Assembly: GCA_938041325.1 (NCBI GenBank)
Contig: CALIAG010000393.1
Span: 1 to 43,075 of the forward strand
Direction: 5' to 3'
DNA length: 43,075 bases
DNA from: an uncultured Saprospiraceae bacterium
Lineage (GTDB): Bacteria > Bacteroidota > Bacteroidia > Chitinophagales > Saprospiraceae
Shown here: positions 1 to 9,818 of the stretch, in pieces
Position numbering within the stretch: the stretch's first letter is position 1
How the letters are laid out: each line of letters starts with the position of its first letter
Position numbers and translations under genes: made by a program
The notes under the pieces: generated by a model
The model's input: the letters and a program-made list of their open reading frames with translations, nothing else
What the model was told of the DNA's origin: nothing
Database searches by the model: none

Positions 1-1
1 A

Positions 2-118
2 GATTTGATGAAATCATTTTTGCCTTCTCTATTTCTGCATCTTTTTTATGTTGCTGGTGTTGGTTTGATTGCCAACTTTGTATCCAGCTATGAATGGAAA
101 GGAAGAAGGGTAAAATAG
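2..118 (+). CDS. C-terminal fragment of a membrane protein, probably a glycosyltransferase
   Basis: An open frame runs in from the left edge and stops with TAG at 116-118, giving 38 residues. It holds one hydrophobic stretch (about FLPSLFLHLFYVAGVGLIA) and a basic end, WKGRRVK. A final membrane helix followed by a short WKGRR-type basic tail is common at the end of membrane-anchored family 2 glycosyltransferases, so that is my best guess. No catalytic part lies inside the window, so the family call is inference from the tail only. It converges on gyrB, and a stem-loop follows the stop at once. Confidence 0.45.
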   Translation, partial: DLMKSFLPSLFLHLFYVAGVGLIANFVSSYEWKGRRVK

Positions 119-150
119 AAAAAGGCTGCTTCCGTAGAAACAGCCTCTTT
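119..150. terminator. Stem-loop terminator between convergent genes
   Basis: Arms AGGCTGCTTC (123-132) and GAAACAGCCT (137-146) pair over 10 positions with one C/A mismatch around a CGTA loop. An A-run precedes the stem and CTTT follows it, so it could stop transcription from either side: the left-edge gene on plus and gyrB on minus. Confidence 0.7.
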
Positions 151-197
151 AAATATTTATTTTCGATGAGAACATTACATTCTCAATTTTTCAAATT

Positions 198-2225
<2,028 letters not shown>

Positions 2226-2348
2226 TCAAAACGTAAGCAAATAGATGACGTTTTCTTCTTCATCTCAAGTCTTCTTTTTTAATGCCTAAAAAAGAAAATG
2301 ATGTAAAATTTTGATACCCTAAAACTAGAGGTTAATATTATATGAAGT

Positions 2349-5252
2349 TTGAATAATCCAATAACAGATTTGTCCAAAATAGCATCCATTTTAGCTGTAG
2401 TTTTTATGTTGTGTCTATCCTCACTGATGCACAGTAATCGCCTGGAAGGGCAGGTGAACGGTTATCGTCATTTTACCATTAAAGAAGGTTTACCAAGTTC
2501 TTTTATTTACGATTTAGAACAAGATAGAAATGGTGTCATCTGGATGGCTGGAGAGGAGGAAGTGAGTTTGTTTGATGGAAAAGGCTATTCAAAAGTGGAA
2601 CTAGAAGAATTGAATGCTCTAGAGGTCGTCGAAATCGAAATTGACTCAAAGGGAAGAATTTGGCTGCTTGATTTATCTGGCAAATACACTATTTATGAGA
2701 ATGGAAAAATTAGGGACATAGCCGAAAACATAGACCTATCAACAGGACTGACTGCCTCAAGTTTTTTAGAGGATTTTAATCAAAGGATTTGGATAAATAA
2801 CTTTGATAAAATGTTTGTCTCAACTCACGATTCCATAGGCAGCAACAGAGACACCGTTTTTGATATTGCAGCATTAAATTATGGGAGAAAAGTAATGGTT
2901 CAAACTAAAGATAGTTTACTGTATCTTTTTAGTAGGAAAAGCATGGCTATTTTTGATGATTTCAATTACATGCCCCAAGAATATGGAAAAAACACTACGC
3001 AATTAAAAGACCCGCTCATTGATGTGCAATTAGTTGACGACAAAATAATGTTAATAACTACCTCAAACATTTACCTGTTTGATTTTTCAACTCAAGAATT
3101 TAAAATTGCGTTTCCAAAATTTAATCACCTTTGGAAAGATGATGTGATTGGCTTGTTCAAAAAAAGTGAATCCGAACTTTATATTTCCACACGAAATGGT
3201 CTTGTTTATTTGGAAGATATCTTTGGCAATCCTTCTTACCAAAAGTTTTTTGAGGGAACTGTAATGGGAGCTGTACTTGCAGACAAAGAAGGGAACCATT
3301 GGTTTTGTACACTAAAAGACGGAATTTATGTTTTACCAAACTCTGGAGTTAAAATATTGGAGAAAGGCCGAACAATCTTTACTGTAGATTCAGATAAAAA
3401 TCAAAACCTCATTCTGGGTTCTGAAAATAGTTATGCAACGATTCTCAATCCAGACTTCGAAATACTTTTTGATCAAAAAATCAAAGAAGGCAATTACAGA
3501 ATCTATGACGTGGCACAGAATGACAAGTACATTACTTTTTTGACTTCAAAAGGTGCGTTTCAATTAGATAAAAAATACAACATCTCAACATTAAAGGATA
3601 TCACCTCTTTCAAATCAGGAGTTTTCGATGATGATGGAACGTTATGGACTGGAACCTCTCATCTTGCCGGGATCTTAACTAAAGAGAAACGCTTCAAAAA
3701 ATTTATCCAGAAAAGGTGTTATTCAATTTTACCAACAAATAAAGAGGAAGCTTGGTTGGGAACGATTTCAGGACTTTACTATTATAAGAATGGAGAAACC
3801 AAGGCTGTAGAGAATGAATTCCTATCAAGTGCATATATAAAGGACATACAAGAGGACAAAGAAGGTAATCTTTGGTTAGCAACACATGGGCAAGGAGTTT
3901 TGTGTTGGTCAAAAGAAAAAGAATTGAGTCAATATAAAAACAGACTTGCAAGCGATAAGGTTTCAAAAATACTGCTCGATTCAAATTTCATTTGGGTTGC
4001 TACGAATAAAGGAATTAACCAAATTTGTAAAAAAGAAAAATCGGTTTTATACTTAGGCATTGATGAAGGCCTACCTACTCCTGAAGTTACTGATTTGCAC
4101 AAAATAGAAGATAGAATATTTGCAGCAACAATTGAAGGAGTTGCTTTCTTTGATAGAAACATCGAGCTGAAACAAGAAGCTCCAATTGTCAGTTTTAAAC
4201 ATTTGAAAATAGCAGAGAAAGACACCTTACTCCATTCTGCATATAGACTTGGCCATTTACAAAACAATATTAAAATTGAGTTCTCGGGCATAATTTATAA
4301 AAATGCAGATCAAGTAGAATTTCAGTATAGAATGGATCCTTTAGACAAAGATTGGGTAAGCAGCAAAATTAACATCGCACAATATCCTTCTTTACCACAT
4401 GGCAACTATGAATTTCGTCTCCGTGCAAGAACTGTAAACTCTAATTGGTCCGACGAAAAAACAATTTCTTTTTACATCAAAAAACCATATTGGCAAACCT
4501 ATCTTTTTTATTTTCTTGTAATCGCAATTTGCTTTTTAATTGGCGCTACTATTTTACATTTGATCATCAACAACATAAAAGAGAAAAACGAAATAAGAGC
4601 AAAGCTTGCAGGTTCTCAACTCACCGCACTTCGTTCGCAGATGAATCCTCATTTTTTATTTAACTCTCTCAACTCCATTCAGGATTTTATCATGAAGGAA
4701 AACAAAAGAGAGGCCAACCGATACCTATCGAATTTTTCTAACCTCATGAGGAATATTTTACAAATGTCTGATCAAGAAGAAATCTCTTTGCATCAGGAAT
4801 TGGAATCATTAAAACTTTACCTCAGCCTTGAAGCGCTTCGATTTGAATCCAATTTCGATTACACTATTGAGATCGACGAAAACCTTAACAGTACAGAGAT
4901 ATTAATCCCTCCAATGCTTATTCAGCCCTTTGTTGAAAATGCGATAAAACACGGATTGATGCATAAAAAAGGCAATAAAAAATTATATCTTCGGTTCAAG
5001 AGAAAAGATGACTTTTTAGTCTGTGAAGTTGAAGACAATGGTGTTGGAAGAAAACGCTCTGAGGAAATCAAAAAAGATAACCAAAGGGTTTACCCTTCTA
5101 AAGCAATGAGTTTAACCGAAAACAGATTTAAGTTGCTTACAATTGCCCGCAAAAGATCAATGATGAATGAAGTTATTGATCTCCACAATGAGAATAATAT
5201 TCCAATAGGTACACTAGTTAAAATATACATTAAATTTGACGGTCAAAATTGA
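2349..5252 (+). CDS. LytS-type sensor histidine kinase with Reg_prop/Y_Y_Y sensor
   Basis: Membrane sensor kinase of 967 aa. The order is: signal peptide or N-terminal membrane segment (residues about 10-30), a large extracytoplasmic beta-propeller of Reg_prop-like repeats (for example DRNGVIWMAG, DSKGRIWLLD, DKEGNHWFCT, DKEGNLWLATHGQGV), a Y_Y_Y domain (about 650-712), one transmembrane helix (about 718-741), then a His_kinase/HATPase_c module. The phospho-acceptor is His768 in QMNPHFLFNSLNSIQDF. The ATP site shows PPMLIQPFVENAIKHGL and EDNGVGRKRS. The start is TTG 2349; the nearby ATG 2342 runs straight into a stop, and the next in-frame ATG would cut the signal peptide. The LytTR regulator at 5391 is the obvious partner. 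The ligand is unknown; such sensors often detect glycans or cell-wall material. Confidence 0.9.
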   Translation: MNNPITDLSKIASILAVVFMLCLSSLMHSNRLEGQVNGYRHFTIKEGLPSSFIYDLEQDRNGVIWMAGEEEVSLFDGKGYSKVELEELNALEVVEIEIDSKGRIWLLDLSGKYTIYENGKIRDIAENIDLSTGLTASSFLEDFNQRIWINNFDKMFVSTHDSIGSNRDTVFDIAALNYGRKVMVQTKDSLLYLFSRKSMAIFDDFNYMPQEYGKNTTQLKDPLIDVQLVDDKIMLITTSNIYLFDFSTQEFKIAFPKFNHLWKDDVIGLFKKSESELYISTRNGLVYLEDIFGNPSYQKFFEGTVMGAVLADKEGNHWFCTLKDGIYVLPNSGVKILEKGRTIFTVDSDKNQNLILGSENSYATILNPDFEILFDQKIKEGNYRIYDVAQNDKYITFLTSKGAFQLDKKYNISTLKDITSFKSGVFDDDGTLWTGTSHLAGILTKEKRFKKFIQKRCYSILPTNKEEAWLGTISGLYYYKNGETKAVENEFLSSAYIKDIQEDKEGNLWLATHGQGVLCWSKEKELSQYKNRLASDKVSKILLDSNFIWVATNKGINQICKKEKSVLYLGIDEGLPTPEVTDLHKIEDRIFAATIEGVAFFDRNIELKQEAPIVSFKHLKIAEKDTLLHSAYRLGHLQNNIKIEFSGIIYKNADQVEFQYRMDPLDKDWVSSKINIAQYPSLPHGNYEFRLRARTVNSNWSDEKTISFYIKKPYWQTYLFYFLVIAICFLIGATILHLIINNIKEKNEIRAKLAGSQLTALRSQMNPHFLFNSLNSIQDFIMKENKREANRYLSNFSNLMRNILQMSDQEEISLHQELESLKLYLSLEALRFESNFDYTIEIDENLNSTEILIPPMLIQPFVENAIKHGLMHKKGNKKLYLRFKRKDDFLVCEVEDNGVGRKRSEEIKKDNQRVYPSKAMSLTENRFKLLTIARKRSMMNEVIDLHNENNIPIGTLVKIYIKFDGQN

Positions 5253-5275
5253 CCGGTCAATCAGATTTTTTATTT
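5236..5275 (+). terminator. Stem-loop at the sensor stop codon (weak terminator or operator)
   Basis: TTGACGGTCAA (5236-5246) is followed by the perfect 12-bp palindrome TTGACCGGTCAA (5249-5260), which overlaps the sensor's TGA. The two units can fold on each other with one bulged C, and a T-rich run starts at 5266. It may act as a partial terminator between sensor and regulator, or be a protein-binding site. The sequence alone does not decide. Confidence 0.45.
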
Positions 5276-5390
5276 TTGAATAGTATCTGTAGCTTAAGAG
5301 CGAGAAATTAAAAGGCAAAGCAAGACCCTTCTCAACAGCTACCTACTCCCTTCAAATCACTTGTTCGTATATCTTAAAAAGGGGTTTTTT

Positions 5391-6131
5391 ATGTTAAAAG
5401 TTATTATTGTAGATGATGAAGCTAGAAGTCGGAGAATTCTAAAACATTTAATCGAAGAATATTGCAAAGACGTCGTTGTAGCTGAAACGGTGGAAGATGT
5501 TCTTTCCGCTGTAAAAGCAATTAATACGCATGCTCCTGATATTGTTTTTCTAGATATTGAGATGCCCAACCATAATGGCTTTAAATTGCTGGAGCTTTTT
5601 GATGCCATAGATTTTGATGTCGTCTTTACTACGGCTTATCAGCAATATGCTATGAAAGCTTTCAAGATCTCTGCAACAGGTTATTTACTCAAACCGATTA
5701 ATATTGATGAATTGATTAAAGTCGTTGAAAACATTCGGGTTTCAAGAAAAAATGCAGAATCAAATAGCGACTCAGTTGCCTTAACCGTAGATGATTCAAA
5801 AAAGAAAGTGGTCATGGCGACCACCAATGGATTGATTTATTTGACCTTTGATGAAGTCAGTTATTTAAAATCTGAAGGCCGTTACACACGTATTTTCCTG
5901 TTAGATAAAACCTCTCACTTAACAACTACTAGTCTAAAGGAATGTCTGGAACTTATGCAAAAAGGAGGGTTCATCAGGGTTCATAAATCGCACATGATTA
6001 ATTTGGCTTACATCAAAAAATACGCAAAAGGAAGGGACAGTTATATCGAAATGGAAAACGGAGACCGAGTCGATGTTGGAAAAAATTATAAAGATGATTT
6101 AACAAAAGCAATATCCATGTTCCTAAAATAA
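5391..6131 (+). CDS. LytTR-family response regulator
   Basis: DNA-binding response regulator of 246 aa. The receiver domain (residues 1 to about 120) begins MLKVIIVDDEARSRR and carries the phospho-acceptor Asp55 in VFLDIEMPNHNGF, a TTAYQQYAMKAF switch region and the conserved Lys in LLKPIN. The LytTR DNA-binding domain fills about 145-240, with YLKSEGRYTRIFL and FIRVHKSHMINLAYIKKY. I start at ATG 5391, which gives the standard receiver N-terminus; a TTG 30 bases upstream would only add an unusual extension. It lies 138 bp after the LytS-type sensor and very likely receives its phosphate. LytTR regulators bind direct repeats near target promoters; no target can be proved here. Confidence 0.92.
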   Translation: MLKVIIVDDEARSRRILKHLIEEYCKDVVVAETVEDVLSAVKAINTHAPDIVFLDIEMPNHNGFKLLELFDAIDFDVVFTTAYQQYAMKAFKISATGYLLKPINIDELIKVVENIRVSRKNAESNSDSVALTVDDSKKKVVMATTNGLIYLTFDEVSYLKSEGRYTRIFLLDKTSHLTTTSLKECLELMQKGGFIRVHKSHMINLAYIKKYAKGRDSYIEMENGDRVDVGKNYKDDLTKAISMFLK

Positions 6132-6240
6132 TGCCTAACTATTTTTTGCTTTGAACAGATTCGTTAATAAACAATTATACATTTCTGTTTGTTTTTTAAC
6201 TGAAAAGTCAATCCAACTTCAGAAATTTTAAAGCCATTTT

Positions 6241-7599
6241 ATGCCAATCAATATTCCTGAATACAAAGGCCTTGGTTACCTCAACCGAAACAAAGCTTTT
6301 TTCAAAAACCCTCTTCTCTTTTCTTATGAACGCCAAAAAGAGATCGGCGATTTTTTTTATTCCAAAATGTTGTTCAAGAATATTTTCTTTATTTCAAATG
6401 CTGATGTCGTTAAGCATGTCCTTCAAACCAATCAAAAGAACTACGCAAAAAGTCCTGCTTACCGACAGTTAAAACTAGCTCTAGGAAATGGATTATTAAG
6501 TAGTGAAGGTGCCTTCTGGAAAAAGCAACGGCATTTAATGCAGCCTACTTTTTATAAAAAAAACTTGGAAGAGCTTTTTAAAAAAATGCAAGCCGTTGGA
6601 GAAAAATATTGCGATGAAATAGAATCTAGAGAAGAAAGCGGTTTCAATGTGAATAAGGAAATGATGCGTCTGACTGCGGATATGGTTTTGGCTACACTGT
6701 TTAGTTCTGAAAATAGTCATGACAATGACAAGATCTACACTGCTATGAATGCAGCACAAGAATATATTTTATACAGAACGCACAATCCACATTTAATCCC
6801 TTTCACTTATATCAACGGTAAGCATGCCCGCTTTAAGAATGACCTTGCTTTTTTCAATCAAAATATTTTTGATATTATCAACGAAAGGAAAAAACTAAAA
6901 GAGCGGCCGGCCGATTTATTAAGCATGTTGCTCGAAGCAAAAGATGCAGATACAGGAGAACCGATGAGTGACCAACAATTGCGCGATGAACTGATCACCA
7001 TATTTGCAGCAGGACATGAAACTTCTTCTAACGCTTTGTCTTGGACCTTTTATTTGCTTTTGAAAAACCCCTTGATATTAAGCAAACTGAGAGAAGAAAT
7101 AGATGAGAAATTTGATCCAAAAAACATAAGCTTCGCACAAATTATGCAGCTTAGCTACACGCGTCAAGTACTCGAAGAATCCATGCGGATGTTTCCACCG
7201 GCGTGGGCCATAGGAAGAGAAAATATTTCTGCAGATGAAATCAATGGATGCACGATTCCCAAAAAGTCTATCCTTTTTGTAAGTGTATACAGCCTTCACT
7301 TCAACCCAAGGTATTGGGAAAACCCTGAAGAATTCAATCCAGATAGATTCTCAAAAGAAGCTTCTAAAAACCGGCCAACATTGGCCTACATCCCTTTCGG
7401 AGCTGGGCCACGAATGTGCATTGGCAATCATTTTGCAATGATGGAAATGCAATTGATCTTAGCAATGCTCATTAAGAAATTTGATTTTACTTTTGCAAAG
7501 GGAAATGGCCCTGTAGAAATGAAGCCCTTGGTTACCTTAAAGTCGAAAGAGGACATTCTGTTGACCATAAAAAAAAGAGCTCAACATAGTTTTTCCTAA
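6241..7599 (+). CDS. Cytochrome P450
   Basis: Haem-thiolate monooxygenase of 452 aa. The I-helix oxygen-activating motif is AAGHETSS (Thr261), the K-helix ExxR is E313-S-M-R316, the meander shows PEEFNPDRF, and the haem-binding loop is FGAGPRMCIG with axial Cys393. No membrane anchor or fused reductase is present, so it is a soluble class I-type enzyme that needs a separate ferredoxin and reductase, not found in this window. The look is that of the bacterial P450s related to fatty-acid hydroxylases (CYP102/CYP4-like), but the substrate cannot be read from sequence. It starts 109 bp after the LytTR regulator in the same direction, so control by that system is possible but unproven. Confidence 0.93.
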   Translation: MPINIPEYKGLGYLNRNKAFFKNPLLFSYERQKEIGDFFYSKMLFKNIFFISNADVVKHVLQTNQKNYAKSPAYRQLKLALGNGLLSSEGAFWKKQRHLMQPTFYKKNLEELFKKMQAVGEKYCDEIESREESGFNVNKEMMRLTADMVLATLFSSENSHDNDKIYTAMNAAQEYILYRTHNPHLIPFTYINGKHARFKNDLAFFNQNIFDIINERKKLKERPADLLSMLLEAKDADTGEPMSDQQLRDELITIFAAGHETSSNALSWTFYLLLKNPLILSKLREEIDEKFDPKNISFAQIMQLSYTRQVLEESMRMFPPAWAIGRENISADEINGCTIPKKSILFVSVYSLHFNPRYWENPEEFNPDRFSKEASKNRPTLAYIPFGAGPRMCIGNHFAMMEMQLILAMLIKKFDFTFAKGNGPVEMKPLVTLKSKEDILLTIKKRAQHSFS

Positions 7600-7607
7600 A
7601 ATAAACT

Positions 7608-7615
7608 TAATTTTG
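7608..7615 (+). promoter_or_regulatory. Candidate -7 promoter box for tsaE
   Basis: TAATTTTG matches TAnnTTTG. It sits just after the P450 stop, leaving a leader of about 28 bases to the TTG start of tsaE. No TTG is seen at the -33 distance. Confidence 0.4.
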
Positions 7616-7648
7616 CCCTCAACATAATTCACTTTAAATTCTGCAAAA

Positions 7649-8068
7649 TTGCTTGTAAAAAACCTTACAGATTTAGACCAATTAATTCCAGCATTTATTG
7701 ACCATGCAAAATCAGCAAGAAAAATAATGTTGATTGGAGAAATGGGCGTAGGTAAAACCGCCTTCGTTCAAGCATTTGGTAAACATATCGGAGTCTCTGA
7801 AAAAATTAAAAGTCCAACTTTTGCTTTGATCAATGAGTATACTTATTCAGATGCATCGAAAACTTTGAGTAAAGTTTATCACATGGATTTATATCGGTTA
7901 AAAAGCATAGAAGAAGCTTTGGATATTGGAATTGAAGATTACTTGGATAACGATGCTTGGTGCTTTATTGAGTGGCCGGAGTTGATTGCTGATATTTGGC
8001 CTCCGGATGTTGTGCAAATTAAATTTGACTTGCTCCCCAATTCCAATCGGGAGATTTTATTTTTGTAG
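7649..8068 (+). CDS. tsaE: tRNA threonylcarbamoyladenosine biosynthesis protein TsaE
   Basis: P-loop ATPase that works with TsaB and TsaD to make the t6A37 modification on tRNAs reading ANN codons. At 139 aa it has normal family length. Walker A is GEMGVGKT (about residues 31-38), followed by KSPTFALINEY, then YHMDLYRL and a C-terminal IEWPE, all typical of TsaE. The start is TTG: LVKNLTDLDQL aligns with the family N-terminus and no in-frame ATG lies nearby. tsaB and tsaD are not in the window. Alanine dehydrogenase follows 345 bp downstream on the same strand. Confidence 0.93.
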   Translation: MLVKNLTDLDQLIPAFIDHAKSARKIMLIGEMGVGKTAFVQAFGKHIGVSEKIKSPTFALINEYTYSDASKTLSKVYHMDLYRLKSIEEALDIGIEDYLDNDAWCFIEWPELIADIWPPDVVQIKFDLLPNSNREILFL

Positions 8069-8413
8069 GGCAAAGGAGTCCAACCACTGACCATTGAATT
8101 AATCGACTTGATGAGCAATATGTAGTATATTTGCCTGATTTACCGCCTAAAAGGAGAGATTGAATTAATTATACCCGCAATTTTATTTTTACGGTTTGTT
8201 TTTAGAACAAAAAAGCCTAATTTAGGTATATAAAATATTTAATATCTAACCTATAAGCTAAGCAACTGATTTTTTCAATTTTGATCCTTAACTTAATAGT
8301 CAAAATACTTTAAAAATTCTCAACCCGATATTTCATAGTTCTTCTCCATTTAATCCCAATCTAAAAGTTCTTTTTTAAATGTCAGGGTCTTTGAATTCAG
8401 TAAATTTATGTGA
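8069..8413 (+). other. 345-bp gap with a promoter box but no reading frame
   Basis: No plausible coding frame is seen. The gap holds an AT-rich sequence and a perfect -7 box TATATTTG at 8126-8133, followed by an AGGAGAG-like stretch (8151-8157) that leads only to a TTG with an immediate stop. It may be a long 5' leader for alanine dehydrogenase or a small RNA; neither is shown. Confidence 0.4.
8126..8133 (+). promoter_or_regulatory. TATATTTG -7 box in the tsaE-ald gap
   Basis: Perfect match to TAnnTTTG. It predicts transcription from about 8139, leaving about 275 untranslated bases before alanine dehydrogenase. No good TTG lies at the usual -33 distance; the nearest, in ACTTGATG, leaves a spacer of about 15 bases. 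Confidence 0.4.
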
Positions 8414-9643
8414 ATGAGCGAAAAGAAGAAGCGAATACCCATACCGAAAGTTTTTACTGAAGGGTCTTTCCAGACACAAACAGAAATGCTGCAATTGCAG
8501 CGAAAACCCAATAAGCTATATATTGGAATTCCTAAAGAAACTACTCTTCAGGAAAATAGAGTTGCTTTGGTGCCTGCTTCTGTTGCAGCACTCATCGCAC
8601 ATGGGCATAGAGTTGTGGTAGAAACGAAAGCTGGTGAAAAATCCAATTATTCCGATCACGATTATTCCGAAGTTGGAGCAGATATTGGATACAGCCCCGA
8701 ACAAGTTTATAAAGCAGAAATCATCATGAAGGTTGCTCCTCCTACTATAGAGGAAACAGAGTACCTTCGTCCCAATCAAATACTTTTCTCTCCACTTCAC
8801 TTGCCAATTATCACTGCTGAATATTTGCACAGACTCAAACAAAAAAGAGTCATCAGTTTGGCACTCGAATATATTCAAGATGAGAACGGCAGTTTCCCTG
8901 TGGTAAGAATCATGAGTGAAATCGCTGGCTTAAGTGCCATCCTTACTGCTGCAGAATTATTGACCAATTCTAGCAATGGAAAAGGTGTCTTACTCGGTGC
9001 AATATCAGGAGTGCCTTCTGCTAAGGTCGTCATACTAGGTGCAGGTGTGGTTGCAGAATTTGCAACGCGTACCGCTTTAGGTCTTGGCGCAGATATTAGA
9101 ATTTTTGACAATGATATTTATAAATTGATGCAAGTCCAGAAAAACATTGGACAACGACTCAACACCTCTTCTCTCAACCCTATTCAATTAGAAAAAGAAT
9201 TGCTTACTGCTGATGTAACGATTGGAGCAATGCACTCTCCTACTGGACGTACACCTATTATCGTTAGTGAAGAGATCGTTTCTAAAATGAAATCAGGTTC
9301 TGTAATCGTTGACGTCAGTATCGATCAAGGGGGTTGCTTTGCAACTTCTGAGGTTACTTCACATCAAAAACCAACGTTCATCAAACATGGTGTAATTCAT
9401 TATTGCGTTCCCAATATTGCTTCAAGAGTCGCACGTACTGCTTCTATCGCTACTAGCAATATCATGACGCCATTGCTTCTCAATGCTGCAACAACTGGAA
9501 GTATTGAACGCTTAATTTATTCTCATAAAGGATTGCGACACGGAGTGTATACTTACAAAGGTTGCTTAACCAATGAATATCTTGGCCAACGTTTCAAAAT
9601 TAAATCAACAGACCTTGACCTTCTAATTACTTCCAGCCTATAG
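8414..9643 (+). CDS. ald: Alanine dehydrogenase
   Basis: NAD-dependent L-alanine dehydrogenase (alanine + NAD+ + H2O to pyruvate + NH4+ + NADH). The AlaDH/PNT N-terminal domain starts at about residue 36 with IGIPKETTLQENRVALVP. The Rossmann domain shows VVILGAGVVAEFATRTALGLGADIRIFD, and the C-terminal part has VIVDVSIDQGGCF and YCVPNIASRVARTAS. At 409 aa it is about 35-40 residues longer than the classic enzyme, because of a basic N-terminal extension (MSEKKKRIPIPKVF) and extra C-terminal residues. A PntA transhydrogenase subunit is excluded by the length and the catalytic block. The start is ATG 8414; a near-consensus TAAATTTA ends only five bases before it. Confidence 0.9.
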   Translation: MSEKKKRIPIPKVFTEGSFQTQTEMLQLQRKPNKLYIGIPKETTLQENRVALVPASVAALIAHGHRVVVETKAGEKSNYSDHDYSEVGADIGYSPEQVYKAEIIMKVAPPTIEETEYLRPNQILFSPLHLPIITAEYLHRLKQKRVISLALEYIQDENGSFPVVRIMSEIAGLSAILTAAELLTNSSNGKGVLLGAISGVPSAKVVILGAGVVAEFATRTALGLGADIRIFDNDIYKLMQVQKNIGQRLNTSSLNPIQLEKELLTADVTIGAMHSPTGRTPIIVSEEIVSKMKSGSVIVDVSIDQGGCFATSEVTSHQKPTFIKHGVIHYCVPNIASRVARTASIATSNIMTPLLLNAATTGSIERLIYSHKGLRHGVYTYKGCLTNEYLGQRFKIKSTDLDLLITSSL

Positions 9644-9673
9644 CAAAAACCATGGTCAACTTGGATTCATGAA

Positions 9674-9690
9674 GAGCTGACTGACAGCTC
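9674..9690 (+). terminator. Short hairpin after alanine dehydrogenase
   Basis: GAGCTG (9674-9679) and CAGCTC (9685-9690) pair perfectly around a five-base loop about 30 bases after the ald stop. There is no clean T-run, so termination is only possible. Confidence 0.3.
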
Positions 9691-9818
9691 AAACATTATT
9701 ATATTAAAAAATATTCCTATATTTAGATTCTGTCTAGCGCAATAATCACTCTTTCTACTTGTCCCACTAACTTAAATATTCGGTGATTTGCCTTATTTGA
9801 TTCAACAAACAGCTATTC

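Noticed and set aside
5281-5345. Possible tRNA-like stretch between sensor and regulator
   Set aside because: No cloverleaf arms or TTCGA loop can be drawn.
5361-5390. Upstream TTG start for the LytTR regulator
   Set aside because: ATG 5391 gives the standard receiver opening MLKVIIVDDE. The extension has no family support.
8516-8878. Antisense open frame of 120 codons inside alanine dehydrogenase
   Set aside because: It overlaps a well-supported gene fully, has no family features and no promoter; a codon-bias shadow. The same applies to other antisense frames, such as those inside gyrB, the sensor kinase, PBP1A and aroA.
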